Part shown: positions 51,801 to 59,905 of the stretch, piece by piece
Numbering within the stretch: position 1 is the stretch's first letter
Layout: each line of letters opens with the position of its first letter
Assembly: GCA_944470555.2 (NCBI GenBank)
Contig: OX104134.1
Location: 104,216,701-104,280,700 of the forward strand
Direction: 5' to 3'
Source of the DNA: Heterobilharzia americana
Taxonomy: Eukaryota > Platyhelminthes > Trematoda > Strigeidida > Schistosomatidae
Length of the DNA stretch: 64,000 bases
Program-made: the position numbers and the translations under genes
The notes under the pieces: model-generated
The model's input: only the letters and a program-made list of their open reading frames with translations
Told to the model about the DNA's origin: nothing
Databases searched by the model: none

Positions 51801-54800
51801 ACTTAAATTGAAGTCAAACCCTGGTTATAAAAGGCTTCTGACCAGTGACTTCTGTATTAACCACTTAGATCACTATGAACTAAACTAGGAGATCCAACCG
51901 CTGACTGGATCTTAACTGCATTATAGTTATGGCAGGTTTAACCCGACTTCTATACAAATATTTGACACACCACTAACCCTTCGTCATATTCACATGGGCT
52001 GATCACTCAAGGCTTCGCGTCTTAGTTCAGATCGAGATGAATCAGCGAGATGTAGTGTCGTATAGGCTACTACTTATGAAACTGTTTCAGATAGCCATAG
52101 TTGGCTAGGGAGAGGTGGATTAAGTTGGAAGCAGGTTCAGGGTGGCCAGACGAAGCCGTGAGATCAGTCGACGGTGTCTCTTACTGTTGGTCTGAGGCAT
52201 ATGGGGAGGTGTGGAGCGCCTGTTTGGGGTCTCCGAGATCTCAGGAATTCTTGGTTGATGACTCTTAGTGACATGGCTGAAAACTGATGACGATGGTGCA
52301 GATTTATTCACTTCTTGATATCTTCCAAAGCTTGGATATTTGCACCGTCCATTATCTTCAGATTTTTCTTTCTCTCACACCACTTTATATGCTTCAGTAT
52401 CACCTTTTTCCTATCCACTTGTTCTTTATATTCTGTTGTGCTATGTTGCAACTTAAGCCAATTCACCTGTGTAAGGAATACTAAGTTGATTTTGTTAGTC
52501 AGTCAGCAAGCTGACGAAAAGGTTTACTGTGATCAAATTTTAGTCATCAGTACTGAGCCATCTTCTTCAGAAGTTCTACAACCAGAATGCTTTACCAGCA
52601 TTTTATAACCCTGGAAACTCCGATGAGTTAAGAAAATTCAAAAATTTGCAAGTAAGTATTCTGTCTTCACATTTCCATACTTACTTCAGCATAGGCAGGA
52701 CTAAAGTATTCCAGCAGTTTTCGTGCAACTTCATCAACTTTCTGTAAAGTTGGTTTAAGTGTTTTCATGTCATTCAGAGCTTCACAACTTTCTTGCAATT
52801 GTGCTTGAATAACTGGTACTGATGGCAGATGAGCACGTGATACCGAATCCAAGTAGTCGGTCATGTCAGCAAGCCATTTTTCAATTCCTTCAAATTGGTT
52901 CTTATTTTCAACAGTAATAATAATAGTAATAATATTAAGGTTGAAATTATACCAAAAATAAATCAATAAACTAGTTAAAGATAATTAAACAAATGAACTG
53001 TGAGAAAGAAATGAGAACTTATGGGTTGTCGTGGAGCCAGGTTCAAAAGATTGCAGAGAACAGAGTGCAATAGAGACGTGCTACTAAAGCCGTATGTTCT
53101 GCTAGGGATCCAAGGGATAAATAATAATGAAAAAAACGAACTGGTTTTTAACTGGTCACTATTATATGATGGCTTTTAATGCACCGTGATATAAGGCTTT
53201 TATAAACTACAGGATCAAAATCTGATCAGATAGAGTTGAATACGTTGAGCACCGGGTAGATGGCTTATAAATGAAATATGCATGAAAAATTCCGATGAGA
53301 TAGAAAAAAATTTCTGACGTCTGGTGACCACGTGGAAATCGCTACTTCAAAGAATTGAACTTGTACACTTTATCGAATGTCTATTGAGCATTTTACTATT
53401 TGGACATTCGATAATGTGCGCATATTTGATTCCCTGTAGAGGCGACTCCCATGGAGTTGCCAGACGTCAGAAATTTATTTTTCTACCTCAAATACAAATA
53501 TATTTCATCTATAATCCATTTACCCACTGCTTGGTTGTTCCATTCGTAAGATTTTCAGTAAAAGCCTTTAGCTACTGAATTTCATTAAGTAGCTAAATTC
53601 TTTACCCAGAATGTTCTGCATCAGGAAACATTTTTGACAGCAAATGATGGCTTACCGATTGAAAAATATACTGCATCCGTGGTGCCGAATTACACGATGC
53701 TACAGGTGACTGATAATCAGCTGAATGCATCTAGAATCTATGATAAAAATAAGCGCGTTGAAATATGGAGGATTCTGGTGACGATTTTAGCAAGAAAGGT
53801 GAATTCGCTCTCGGTGGATGGCTAATAACCTTATTACTACTCACCGATTAATCCTATACAATTTATTTCCTGTAACATCCTATCTTAATGGAACAAGATT
53901 CAAGATACTGGGTTTTTTTCATCGACATAATCGCAAAATAAGGTAAGTGAAAGGAAATAGTGTTTACAAAATAAATACTGTGTTGGTCAACGATGACAAA
54001 TATAAAATTCTCGCGAAAATAAGTATTCATCTCATCCCGTCATTACTTTTATGCCACCAGTTTACATTACAACAGAACCACGATAAAATTAAGAAGACAA
54101 AATCACCCTATTCATGCTGTAGTTCAACTGTAAGAATAGCTCCATTATGATCTAATACATCCCGTACTTTTCGCAAAGTAACAAGAAAAGCACAATTTTG
54201 TGGTAAAGCATAGTACCCGCCATTCTTCTGCGGAAATTCAATTCAAACAAACAGAGTGAATTAAGTCATTTGACGATGAATGAGGCCCATCTAAATGTGA
54301 GGGAATAATGCTAAGCATCAAAGTTTCTGGACACCATCTTTCTCTTTGATTAGTAGGAAAATAATTTCATTACTACTTCGTCAATACAATAGTCGAAATT
54401 ATAAAATGTTGACCCCTGAATTTTAGTTCAATTTCTCAACAGTTACATGTTGTTTACAAACTGATCTTCCTAACTAATTAATTACTAGTCTATAATTACC
54501 AAAAACACATTTTGTGCCAGGTATGAGTCTTTGTTCATTAAAAAGCAATTTTTCTGGTTAACATATTTGTTATCCTCAAATTTAGATTTGTGTGTTGGGT
54601 AGGGTTCCCTATTGTCCAAAAATAGCTACCTAGAAACTCTTAAGTTCTTCATTCAGTAGTCAGTTTATTGACTAGCTTAATCCCTGATATCTGAATTCCC
54701 ACTGAGCATTTAATTTGACGTAAACACAACACTACCACTGAGTGACTTTCCTAAGGAATTAAGTCTTACCCGAGTATCTGCAAAGTTTAATCACACATAT

Positions 54801-57800
54801 CAGCAACTGCTATCTATAAACGGTCATATTTCAGTCATTCGCACCACATATTCGTCTTTCAAATAGTCATTTACAACGTTTATTATTGTAATCCAATGTT
54901 TATATTGCATTATATATAGAGAAAGAGCGAAGAAATTCCGAAATCCCAAGAGTTCTCCAGAATTAATTGCTGTCAGTGGATGAACCACTTGAAATTTGAC
55001 AGCATTGCACGTTAGTTTTTCCTTCCGTTGCAATCCTTAACTAAAAAGCGATCACCTTATACGGCGATCTTTGTGTCTCATAGTCAACGTGGCCACAAAG
55101 AATTGCTTGGCTAAAATGTGATCATTTGTATTTCCACACTTCAAGGACATTTAATTAAACTATCAGTATGAAAAGGTTTTCATTCCCAACCTGTTCAGTC
55201 TCACAGATTCATGTCTACCTATTCAAAACTGAGACGAATCCCTGAAGTATGTCCCTTTCATCAAGTAGATGGTATGTGGTAGTAGTAGTAGTATTAGTAG
55301 TAACGACACTGACTACAATGCAGCATGACACGAGTTTGGATCACAGGCGGAACATAAGTTTTCTCCAGGATGCAGATATACGCCTTGCTGACGAGTACCA
55401 ACAAATACGAAACCTGAGTTCTGAGCTTCCTGATGATTGCTCCCAACCAACTAAAATTCATCACAGTGGTGAACCTCTCAGCTTGTTGGCTACATTGCTT
55501 ACTGGTCAGTAGAATTTGGTTAGTACTTTGTACTAGCCAACAAGAGATAGGCTGATCTCTAGTGATCAGTCTACGTAGGACAACGTTTTATTTTTTTTTA
55601 AATTACAAATTCTTATTTTGACAACTTACCAAAAATAGTTCATGTTGTTCTGATAGATCTTGAAGGAAATTAACGCGTGCATTCAAGTCTACAGCGATGT
55701 TTTCATACTGTTCCCGGAGATCTTTCAGTTTCCCAGTCCAACTGACAGATTCCAGTTGACTAGATGAATTCATTTCCGAATTAACAAGAAATTCTGTTGT
55801 CGCTTCAAAATCTTTCACCATTTTCTAACATAAGTTCGAAAGTTTACAATAATAATATTAATAATAATACTAACAGAATGGTACATAATGGACGTTAAAC
55901 ATTGGTGAATACATAGAATTCTGAACAAAAATCTGGGGATGGTATGAGAATACAAGAGTTTATGTCTCTTTCATAAGTGTAAACAGTGAGTTTTCCCTGA
56001 TAAGTAACATGTTGTCAGCAGAATGTCAAATCTGGTGTTTACTGATAGAATACCACATGTCATATCTGCAGTGACTGTGAGATCAAGTGCATAACTCAAA
56101 GTAGCCAATCGCAGTGGATCAAGTTAGCAAAACATAGGAACTTAGCTAGTTCTAGAACAACAGACCCATAACTCTGCATCCAACAACACAAAATAAGCTG
56201 GGACTCAGTATCACTCCTATGAGCTAGTGTGATTAGGTGGAGGGAGAGGTTGATCACTAAGTCTCCTTTCATTGATTCTGAGTCCATAAAATGTAGTGAG
56301 AATGAGTTAACATCAATCGATGTTTCTAGAGTTAATCCCAGAAACATATACACTCGACCACGGTGTACAAGCTCTACATTTAAACTCAGAAAGACTTCAA
56401 CTTAATTTATTCTTGTTCACATATTGTCTTCAAACAATTGTAACTGTTAGATCACTGGAGGTGGTCACCAGGACGCCTTGGATCAAGGTTCTGTGCTAGC
56501 TGATGAATACACCACGTTATAAAGTGATTGGTAGAATTCAGTCGGGGCTTAGCAATAAAGAACATGAAAGTGTCCACACCCTAGAGTGGCTTCAAATTTA
56601 GTTGATTTCTGAAATGACTACTGAAATCCAAACAGTAGCCAGCAAAGTTACTACTCAAATTTCTATTTACTGAGATTATCGTTAACCGATTCATACTACA
56701 AACTCTCTAAATATATCTTGTCTCAGGATTAAGACCTGTGAAAAACTCAATAGTGACTTCTTTACTTCACTCTAAGATAAACAAATAGTAACCGTTATCG
56801 TTCTCCGATCAAAGTTAAGCCTTTAAGGAAGGGAAGGGCAGTGTGGATATCACAAACACCAATTAAAAGCAACAGTACACTCTTCATGAAAACATATGTT
56901 TCTATCTGGGACATATAGTCCTAAGTTTCGCACCTTACAACACTCATCAGCAAATTTCACCAACAGCCTCGAAGAAGGTCAAAGCTATTTTGAGATACTG
57001 ACTGACTTGACTTGATGGTTCAGTTGAAAGTGACGCGATAAGTCTTGTGAACACAATGCGTAGACGAGGATTTCACCATCACGTTTCACATCAGCTATGA
57101 GGAAATGTTTTGGCCAGAAAAAGACTAGCAAACATGGTTTGACACTCCTAAATTAATTTTTCTCATTACAAGACTATCGATGAGATTCCTACATAGGATA
57201 CAATTTCCGCGTTGAATCAATAATTTAACATCTTTACCACGTTATACTAATAAATGGACGGACTATTTTGGCTAACCGATCAAGTATCAGACGATGTTAG
57301 GAAGAGGTAAGGAGTTATATGACACTGACATTTGGCGGTCGTTTAGCGAACCGAGCAGCTTCAACACACTATAAAACACTTCTATAACCCATCCTATGGG
57401 GGAATGTTATCAACAGAAAACTTGTTTGGAAAGAAACAATCCACATGAGTAATTTTCCTCTAGGAACATGTGACCAATCGGTGATTCATCAATTATTTAC
57501 TCCATGATTTTACTCAGTCTGATAGTGCTTGCTATCTGTCTGCCTTGGTAGTCCTACCGTCATTACATACTTAACATTAACGGAAAGAAAACAGATGTGC
57601 TACAGCCAGACTATCCCACCATTCAATACTGATCCAATTTTCTAAGATTAATTAGAATTATTAGTGAATCACGAGGCCGATCAAGTGGTCAGACCACTCC
57701 AGTGTACAGTGTGGTGTAACAATATTAGCATTTCTAAACATTAACAGGTTTTTGGATACTAACTTCTCCTGGAAAATGCATCTTTCAGAGCTGGGAAAAA

Positions 57801-58700
57801 TGTCCTACAGACTTACATTTAAGCTCCCAAGCTGTTCATCCGCGTCTTCAGGATGACCAATACTGATAGGCAGTGAAATAGCTTCCTTTACGTGGTTTAA
57901 AAACATCCAAATATCTTCTAATCTTTGGTTTATATCTGAAAACGGGTGAAAAATCAATAAAAGCCACACTGTTAGATATTACAGACGTTAAACAAGCTAT
58001 TACTACTGCTGAATGTTCTAGAAGTTGCGGAATGCTGAAATTGTGTCAGCTCTGCGTCTTGTCAGCCAAACAAAGTAATCTGTCACGATACTGTTATCAA
58101 CAGTGTGCCTGGATAGGTGTAGTTCATGTGACAGGATGGTTCATACAATATGAAATTGACGAATCGATGGAAAAAAAGAAAAGCCTTTGAAATGAACAAA
58201 AAAAAACTATCTTTCACTTCTTTTCACCTCATTTCTTGAGACTGAGACATTGTTTATGCCATCTTTGTGTAGTTTAAGTCTAGTTGTTGTAAAGGTTAAA
58301 AGAGTTCAGCTGAGTTGATAAAGTAGTAAATATTTTGCAAAAATTCCGTGATACAACTCACACAGACGTGATTTACACTGAAAAATCTTCTGATACTCAA
58401 AATACTTCACCAACACTGATGAAAATCAGTTAGTTGCTGACTGACGCTGTTTACCAGAGTCTTTGACATATCAATTGCAGGATACCAACCAGCAGTGCTG
58501 CGTGGATGACTTTCAGCTGATATCCTATTCCACATGAATACAGGTGACAATACTTGATAAAATCGATTAACAATATACAAATCACTGATGATGTCATCAT
58601 AAATATTCCTAAGTTGACAAACTGTGAATTCTTCGCAAACTTCATCATCCACCTTGACATTTCCATCAGTTGATTGCTTTCTCAACCTCATCTTTCCCCT
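27695..58700 (-). CDS. multi-exon gene for a giant spectrin-repeat cytoskeletal linker (dystrophin/nesprin/spectraplakin class), partial
   Basis: At least 14 minus-strand exons, listed separately, join without a stop to 1,031 codons. The product is strongly helical, charged and leucine-rich in heptads. It contains spectrin-repeat hallmarks: a Trp in the middle of helix A (IEKWLADM, LEAWMLQ, EDIWMFL, KRWFETV, ADKWKAHI) and the LxxLHDDWNEV type of helix C. About nine repeats of roughly 105-110 residues fit. Proteins of this class link actin, microtubules or the nuclear envelope to membrane complexes. No calponin-homology, ZZ, EF-hand/GAS2 or KASH domain is seen, so the family cannot be fixed. 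The N-terminus, and possibly the C-terminus, lie outside the visible exons. All splice sites are GT/AG, and nearly all junctions are phase 0. Numbering in the exon entries starts at the first visible codon. Confidence 0.88.
27957..28244 (-). CDS. spectrin-repeat gene, exon 14 (residues 936-1031)
   Basis: Acceptor 'catttacag', donor 'ctacag|gtaagt'. 96 codons, phase 0. Helical but with fewer clear heptads (INRLIDNLLKSDSQISSTVK, FETSISERKTLLQ). It is the last exon I am confident of. Confidence 0.85.
28960..29235 (+). repeat. dispersed repeat, copy A (intronic)
   Basis: About 130-150 bp (core about 29125-29235, around 'atgtgtgatcagattgt' and 'aatacatcacat') matches 43215-43325 on the same strand with moderate divergence. 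Both copies lie in introns of the spectrin-repeat gene. The element class is unknown; no coding motif or promoter box is visible. Confidence 0.55.
29757..29797 (+). repeat. dispersed repeat motif, copy 2
   Basis: Counterpart of the block at 12775-12815, again close to a short TA-rich tract (29655-29690). Confidence 0.4.
30173..30466 (-). CDS. spectrin-repeat gene, exon 13 (residues 838-935)
   Basis: Acceptor 'actattcag', donor 'ctgtcg|gtaagt'. 98 codons, phase 0, about one repeat long. Contains LFNEIEDHLHKVIMAKEIFQ and HNELLDSSLNQLKLRS. Confidence 0.9.
31504..31818 (-). CDS. spectrin-repeat gene, exon 12 (residues 733-837)
   Basis: Acceptor 'aactatag', donor 'ttacag|gtaggt'. 105 codons, phase 0, about one repeat long. 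Strong heptads: NELNLLSEKHNQLIMRILSA, LERLDKALPLIEELESLMSQ. Confidence 0.9.
31819..34041 (-). other. intron between exons 12 and 11, nothing recognised
   Basis: 2.2 kb, AT-rich, without an ORF or repeat I can name. The small plus-strand ORF at 32812-33036 has no motif. Confidence 0.5.
34042..34215 (-). CDS. spectrin-repeat gene, exon 11 (residues 675-732)
   Basis: Donor 'ggacga|gtgagt'; the acceptor is read as 'tactgaag', with a T-rich tract upstream. 58 codons, phase 0 at both ends, running from ERVEPLSKLMSQ to EDIKAAVNSGR. The acceptor choice is less certain than for its neighbours because no other AG in the area gives an open phase-0 start. Confidence 0.75.
35755..36010 (-). mobile_element. 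RTE-like retrotransposon, 3'-end coding fragment in intron
   Basis: On the minus strand this reads through the end of the RTE ORF. There is a segment akin to 'GSGWLDQDVAPVDEVSDCWS', then a stretch with 'MTWLKIGHSGVDAST'-like sequence in one frame and the GDMAKNRSQWRRCIHS-type end in another. It matches the ends at 7555, 11150 and 52110. It is truncated on both sides and lacks the usual 3'UTR, so the break lies close to the stop codon. Confidence 0.6.
37161..37454 (-). CDS. spectrin-repeat gene, exon 10 (residues 577-674)
   Basis: Acceptor 'ttttacatag', donor 'ttcag|gtaagt'. 98 codons, phase 0. Contains VNQLRTIEERVAEIDSSLLN and ADKWKAHIKSTNNLIRELDE: helix A/B with the central Trp. The length is close to one complete repeat. 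Confidence 0.9.
40110..40295 (-). mobile_element. Smα-like SINE with mutated hammerhead ribozyme
   Basis: On the minus strand: a tRNA-like region ('gacccagcggataacgcctt' as A box, 'ggcgttcgaagctgcggtta' as a worn B box), then 'cactcactagggtgcaggta', the ribozyme core box CTGACGAG (40192-40185), a stem II variant, and a box reading CAAAA where GAAA is required. Last come the cleavage strand and 'agattccactgttagtcacc'. The G-to-A change in the GAAA box hits the conserved catalytic G, so this copy is predicted to be inactive. Confidence 0.75.
40296..40400 (+). repeat. SINE-associated leader segment in opposite orientation
   Basis: The segment 'ggcctctgcatagcagcc' to 'aacaacaccacaggtatt' matches 59940-60022 ('ggcatctgcacaggaacc' to 'aacgggaaactacaggtat') in plus orientation. 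It abuts the minus-strand SINE at 40110-40295. At 59.9 kb the same segment precedes a SINE unit in the same orientation. Confidence 0.5.
40756..40908 (-). CDS. spectrin-repeat gene, exon 9 (residues 526-576)
   Basis: Acceptor 'aatttctag', donor 'tttgag|gtaagc'. 51 codons, phase 0 at both ends. Helical and charged (DDEERLNKLASSLNE, ILKELEKYKTELTLVKFE). Confidence 0.85.
41745..41851 (-). CDS. spectrin-repeat gene, exon 8 (residues 490-525)
   Basis: Acceptor 'tttttatag', donor 'ttggag|gtgagt'. 107 nt, phase 1 in and phase 0 out. Encodes LLNSEKRWFETVRIVNERVK and a short acidic end (EITDDLE). The helix carries a Trp. Confidence 0.85.
41852..45863 (-). other. intron between exons 8 and 7
   Basis: 4.0 kb with the dispersed repeat copy at 43165-43325. 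The ORFs at 44744-45046 (minus) and 44777-44989 (plus) overlap antisense to each other and show no motif. A near-palindrome of A8/T8 (about 45247-45268) lies at the right end. Confidence 0.5.
43165..43325 (+). repeat. dispersed repeat, copy B (intronic)
   Basis: Second copy of the element at 28960-29235. Shared blocks include 'atgtgtgatcagattgt' and 'ctaatacatcacat'. Confidence 0.55.
45864..46062 (-). CDS. spectrin-repeat gene, exon 7 (residues 424-489 plus one base)
   Basis: Acceptor 'tttctag', donor 'ttaaaa|gtatga'. 66 codons plus one base; leaves in phase 1. Contains LLTKAHFADLESAVAAERER. The odd base pairs with the two-base start of the next exon, giving a Thr codon, which supports the junction. 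Confidence 0.85.
49544..49744 (-). mobile_element. unclassified coding remnant beside Penelope fragment
   Basis: 66 codons on the minus strand with AEWRERMTTESLFIESTP and VPNIWKVLLHMSQRGEKI. It lies 130 bp downstream (minus sense) of the Penelope-like fragment and looks protein-like in composition. I cannot assign it to the Penelope C-terminus with confidence. Confidence 0.3.
49876..50160 (-). mobile_element. Penelope-like element fragment, entry to GIY-YIG domain
   Basis: The minus-strand ORF contains TSPLRNELCRSKDPTGPIRQ followed by VCQFPCSDC. The pattern 'P.G....Y.IPC..C...YIGET' introduces the GIY-YIG endonuclease of Penelope-like retroelements. Here the frame breaks right after the Cys-x-x-Cys-like block, so the YIG motif itself is lost (KVVY). 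The element is an inactive fragment. Confidence 0.6.
50185..50300 (-). mobile_element. second, partial copy of the same Penelope-like segment
   Basis: The plus-strand blocks 'aactaaattccttcgcctta', 'acaggatcattata' and 'tgtatattaaaattcaagtct' parallel 49920-50020 ('aactaaattattctgcctta', 'agtaggatctttc', 'tgtatatttaaatggcactct'). The two copies are about 270 bp apart in the same orientation. This one is more decayed. Confidence 0.5.
50982..51458 (-). CDS. spectrin-repeat gene, exon 6 with low-complexity insert (residues 265-423)
   Basis: The longest exon, 159 codons, phase 0 at both ends (acceptor 'caccatag', donor 'atcaag|gtaggt'). It begins with helix C of one repeat (LTNNRLQSLHDDWNEVKTLT) and ends with helix A of the next (VDIDALEAWMLQSKESLSH). 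Between them lie about 85 residues rich in Ser, Thr and Asn, which must be an unstructured linker or hinge between repeats. Confidence 0.88.
52100..52500 (+). mobile_element. RTE-like retrotransposon, 3'-end fragment in intron
   Basis: 'ggaagcaggttcagggtggc' (GWKQVQGGQTKP-like) is followed by 'cttactgttggtctgag' and then 'agtgacatggctgaaaactg', the GDMAENR-type ORF end. A 3'UTR similar to those at 7680 and 11280 runs to 'gaatactaagttgattttg' near 52495. Inserted sense to the plus strand, so antisense to the host gene. Confidence 0.7.
52685..52900 (-). CDS. spectrin-repeat gene, exon 5 (residues 193-264)
   Basis: Acceptor 'gaaaataag', donor 'gctgaa|gtaagt'. 72 codons, phase 0 at both ends. 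Starts NQFEGIEKWLADMTDYLDS, a textbook helix A of a spectrin repeat, followed by helix B (LQESCEALNDMKTLKPTLQ). Confidence 0.9.
52901..55629 (-). other. intron between exons 5 and 4, with foldback element
   Basis: 2.7 kb. Contains the foldback at 53302-53484 and a (GTA)n-type stretch near 55268-55305 that gives a poly-valine run in a spurious ORF (55249-55512). Confidence 0.5.
53302..53484. repeat. 183-bp foldback (MITE-like) element
   Basis: The two halves are imperfect reverse complements over almost their whole length. The outer arms 'agaaaaaaatttctgacgtc' and 'gacgtcagaaatttattttt' pair, as do the inner arms 'ttatcgaatgtc' and 'gacattcgataa', with a loop of about 20 nt near 53393. No ORF. 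This is the structure of a non-autonomous inverted-repeat transposon or a long hairpin. Confidence 0.75.
55630..55824 (-). CDS. spectrin-repeat gene, exon 4 (residues 128-192)
   Basis: Acceptor 'atgttag', donor 'tttttg|gtaagt'. 65 codons, phase 0 at both ends. Contains WTGKLKDLREQYENIAVDLN, a spectrin helix B-C type segment with a conserved-looking Trp. Confidence 0.88.
55825..57816 (-). other. intron between exons 4 and 3
   Basis: 2.0 kb; an (AAT)n-like stretch at about 55852-55873. No gene or element recognised. Confidence 0.5.
57817..57935 (-). CDS. spectrin-repeat gene, exon 3 (residues 88-127)
   Basis: Acceptor 'cgttttcag', donor 'taaat|gtaagt'. Encodes INQRLEDIWMFLNHVKEAIS and a following acidic stretch. 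The Trp and heptad pattern are those of spectrin helix A. It enters in phase 1 and leaves in phase 0. Confidence 0.85.
58362..58377 (-). CDS. spectrin-repeat gene, 16-nt micro-exon (residues 83-87 plus one base)
   Basis: The acceptor 'gatttttcag' and donor 'gtgagttg' flank 16 nt encoding CKSRL plus the first base of the next codon. It enters in phase 0 and leaves in phase 1. That is exactly what is needed between the phase-0 end of the exon at 58455 and the exon at 57817-57935, which needs one borrowed base. The preceding intron is only 77 nt. Confidence 0.6.
58455..58700 (-). CDS. spectrin-repeat gene, visible exon 1 (residues 1-82)
   Basis: Open for 82 codons after an acceptor 'aacttag' and ending ...SKTL at the donor 'ctg|gtaaac'. 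It contains VCQLRNIYDDIISDLY, a helix-like segment, and is less clearly spectrin-like than later exons. The start could be an internal ATG at 58691 instead of the splice acceptor, so this might be a first coding exon. It connects in phase 0 to the 16-nt micro-exon. No convincing upstream exon was found before the window end. Confidence 0.6.
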
Positions 58701-58924
58701 CTAAGTTATATCAGCAGGGCTCATTTACAGAGTACTTAGTAACAACCGCTGGAATCTAATCACAACAGTTAGGTCATTTATCAGCACCAAGTTTAACGAA
58801 TAAGCGTGAGTTTGTCTCTGATACTGATTTTCTTTCGTAACCTGCAAGACATGCGGACAGATAGTGTTAAACTAAGGTATAAACTTTAACTTTCTTGAAA
58901 ATAGTTATACCTTATTCTTACTGG

Positions 58925-59060
58925 AAAGACAGTGTGTCGCTTAACAACGTTTAGAAAATCAAAAAAAAAGACTTTTCTGAACGTTTCGCTGTGTATCCCA
59001 CAGCTTCTTCAGCAGGATATTCGGGTTTTTATTTCAAACCAAAATATTTATCGTAGGAAT
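58925..59060 (-). mobile_element. Penelope-type terminal/5' sequence
   Basis: On the minus strand: 'cctgctgaagaagctgtggg', 'atacacagcgaaacgttcag', then a T-rich tract. This phrase is one I recall from trematode Penelope-like elements. Orientation is opposite to the GIY-YIG fragment that follows at 59100-59480. Confidence 0.4.
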
Positions 59061-59099
59061 TTCTGTCTTTACTCCATTGATTAGCTGTTCTGGTTAGAG

Positions 59100-59480
59100 A
59101 AAGCCCTAGTTAAAGTGAACGATGTGATTCCAAAGGTGACACAAAACAACTGTGTATAAGATAAAATGTACGGACTTTGAGGCCAATTATATTGGTGAAA
59201 GTTGTAGACAGCTAGAAGTTAGAGTGAATCAACATAGATTATGTAGCAAACAGCCATCAAAGAATGAATTGAAATTGAAAAGTTTGGCACTCAAAGCGGG
59301 CACAAGATTGTTTGTGAAAACGCTGACAGATTAGGAAAGGGCTTTCATCCACATAAAGAAAGATTGACCTCAGAAGTCCTGCATATTTTAACCTCAACAA
59401 TAGGTTCAAGACAAAAAGGAAAGAACAGATGTGTCACCTATCTGACAGGCTTTAATTTGACAAAACACTAGAAAAGTCAC
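59100..59480 (+). mobile_element. Penelope-like element fragment with GIY-YIG endonuclease domain
   Basis: The frame at 59152 reads YKIKCTDFEANYIGESCRQL and then VRVNQHRLCSKQPSKNE. It holds the YIG block and the downstream Arg/His residues of GIY-YIG nucleases in the Penelope arrangement (Cys before YIGE). The expected second Cys of the preceding pair reads Phe. A stop at 59332-59334 and frame changes follow, with a further recognisable HPHKERLTSEVLHI-type stretch to about 59400. The reverse transcriptase is not present upstream. Inactive fragment. Confidence 0.75.
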
Positions 59481-59549
59481 AATTTCAAATTGAACTTTCA
59501 AAAAGTAAACAAACATTGTGAATCAATTAATATAACCATTTGTTGATAG

Positions 59550-59699
59550 TAGTGGTGGATAGTGGCTAACACTGGAATCTAGGATGCACATTTCGTCCTA
59601 TTTGGGACTCGTCAGGTGGATCTACCTGCTGTTAATAGTTTTTATGCTTGTAATTCTCCACTGTTTTACTGGATCGAATTGCTCAACCTCTGTTAGTAT
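59550..59699 (-). mobile_element. Smα-like SINE unit with intact-looking hammerhead core
   Basis: On the minus strand: leader segment ('aggttgagcaattcgatcca'), then 'caggtagatccac', core box CTGACGAG, stem II TCCCAAATAGGA, box CGAAA, 'tgtgcatc', 'ctagattccagtgttagcca'. All hammerhead core boxes agree with the schistosome consensus. The tRNA-like promoter part present in the other units is missing between leader and ribozyme. Because the cleavage strand follows the catalytic half, cleavage in cis would need a preceding tandem unit or intermolecular pairing. Confidence 0.8.
59572..59628 (-). ncRNA. hammerhead ribozyme core (Smα type)
   Basis: CTGACGAG lies at about 59614-59607 on the minus strand. 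The stem II arms TCC/GGA with loop CAAAT follow, then CGAAA, then the cleavage-site strand ending GCATC before CTAGATTCC. This is the best-preserved ribozyme core in the window. Confidence 0.75.
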
Positions 59700-59905
59700 A
59701 TAGGATCCTATGCGGATAACTAATACGCATTGTACAAGAGGTGTCTTCGCGGCTTAGTCAATAACGCCTTGGAATTTGAAGCAATGGGCATGAGGTTCGA
59801 GTCCCAGTGAGGACAAAGTCACCCACTGAGCCGAGGGTACGTCCGGATGACGAGCCCCAAATAGGACGAAACCCGCTTGCTGGACTACTCTACTAGCCAC
59901 AGCCA
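59700..59905 (+). mobile_element. Smα-like SINE unit, tRNA-like promoter plus hammerhead
   Basis: A box about 59750-59768 ('cggcttagtcaataacgcc'), B box about 59794-59807 ('ggttcgagtcccag'). The ribozyme half at about 59838-59880 has core box ATGACGAG (consensus CTGACGAG), stem II CCCC..AGGA and an intact CGAAA. It ends with a worn cleavage strand ('gcttgctggac') and 'tactagccac'. The first-base change and the weakened stems make activity doubtful. Confidence 0.8.

Noticed and set aside
55249..55512. 87-codon plus-strand ORF with a hydrophobic start
   Set aside because: The valine run comes from a GTA-rich stretch; it lies antisense in an intron and has no recognisable domain.
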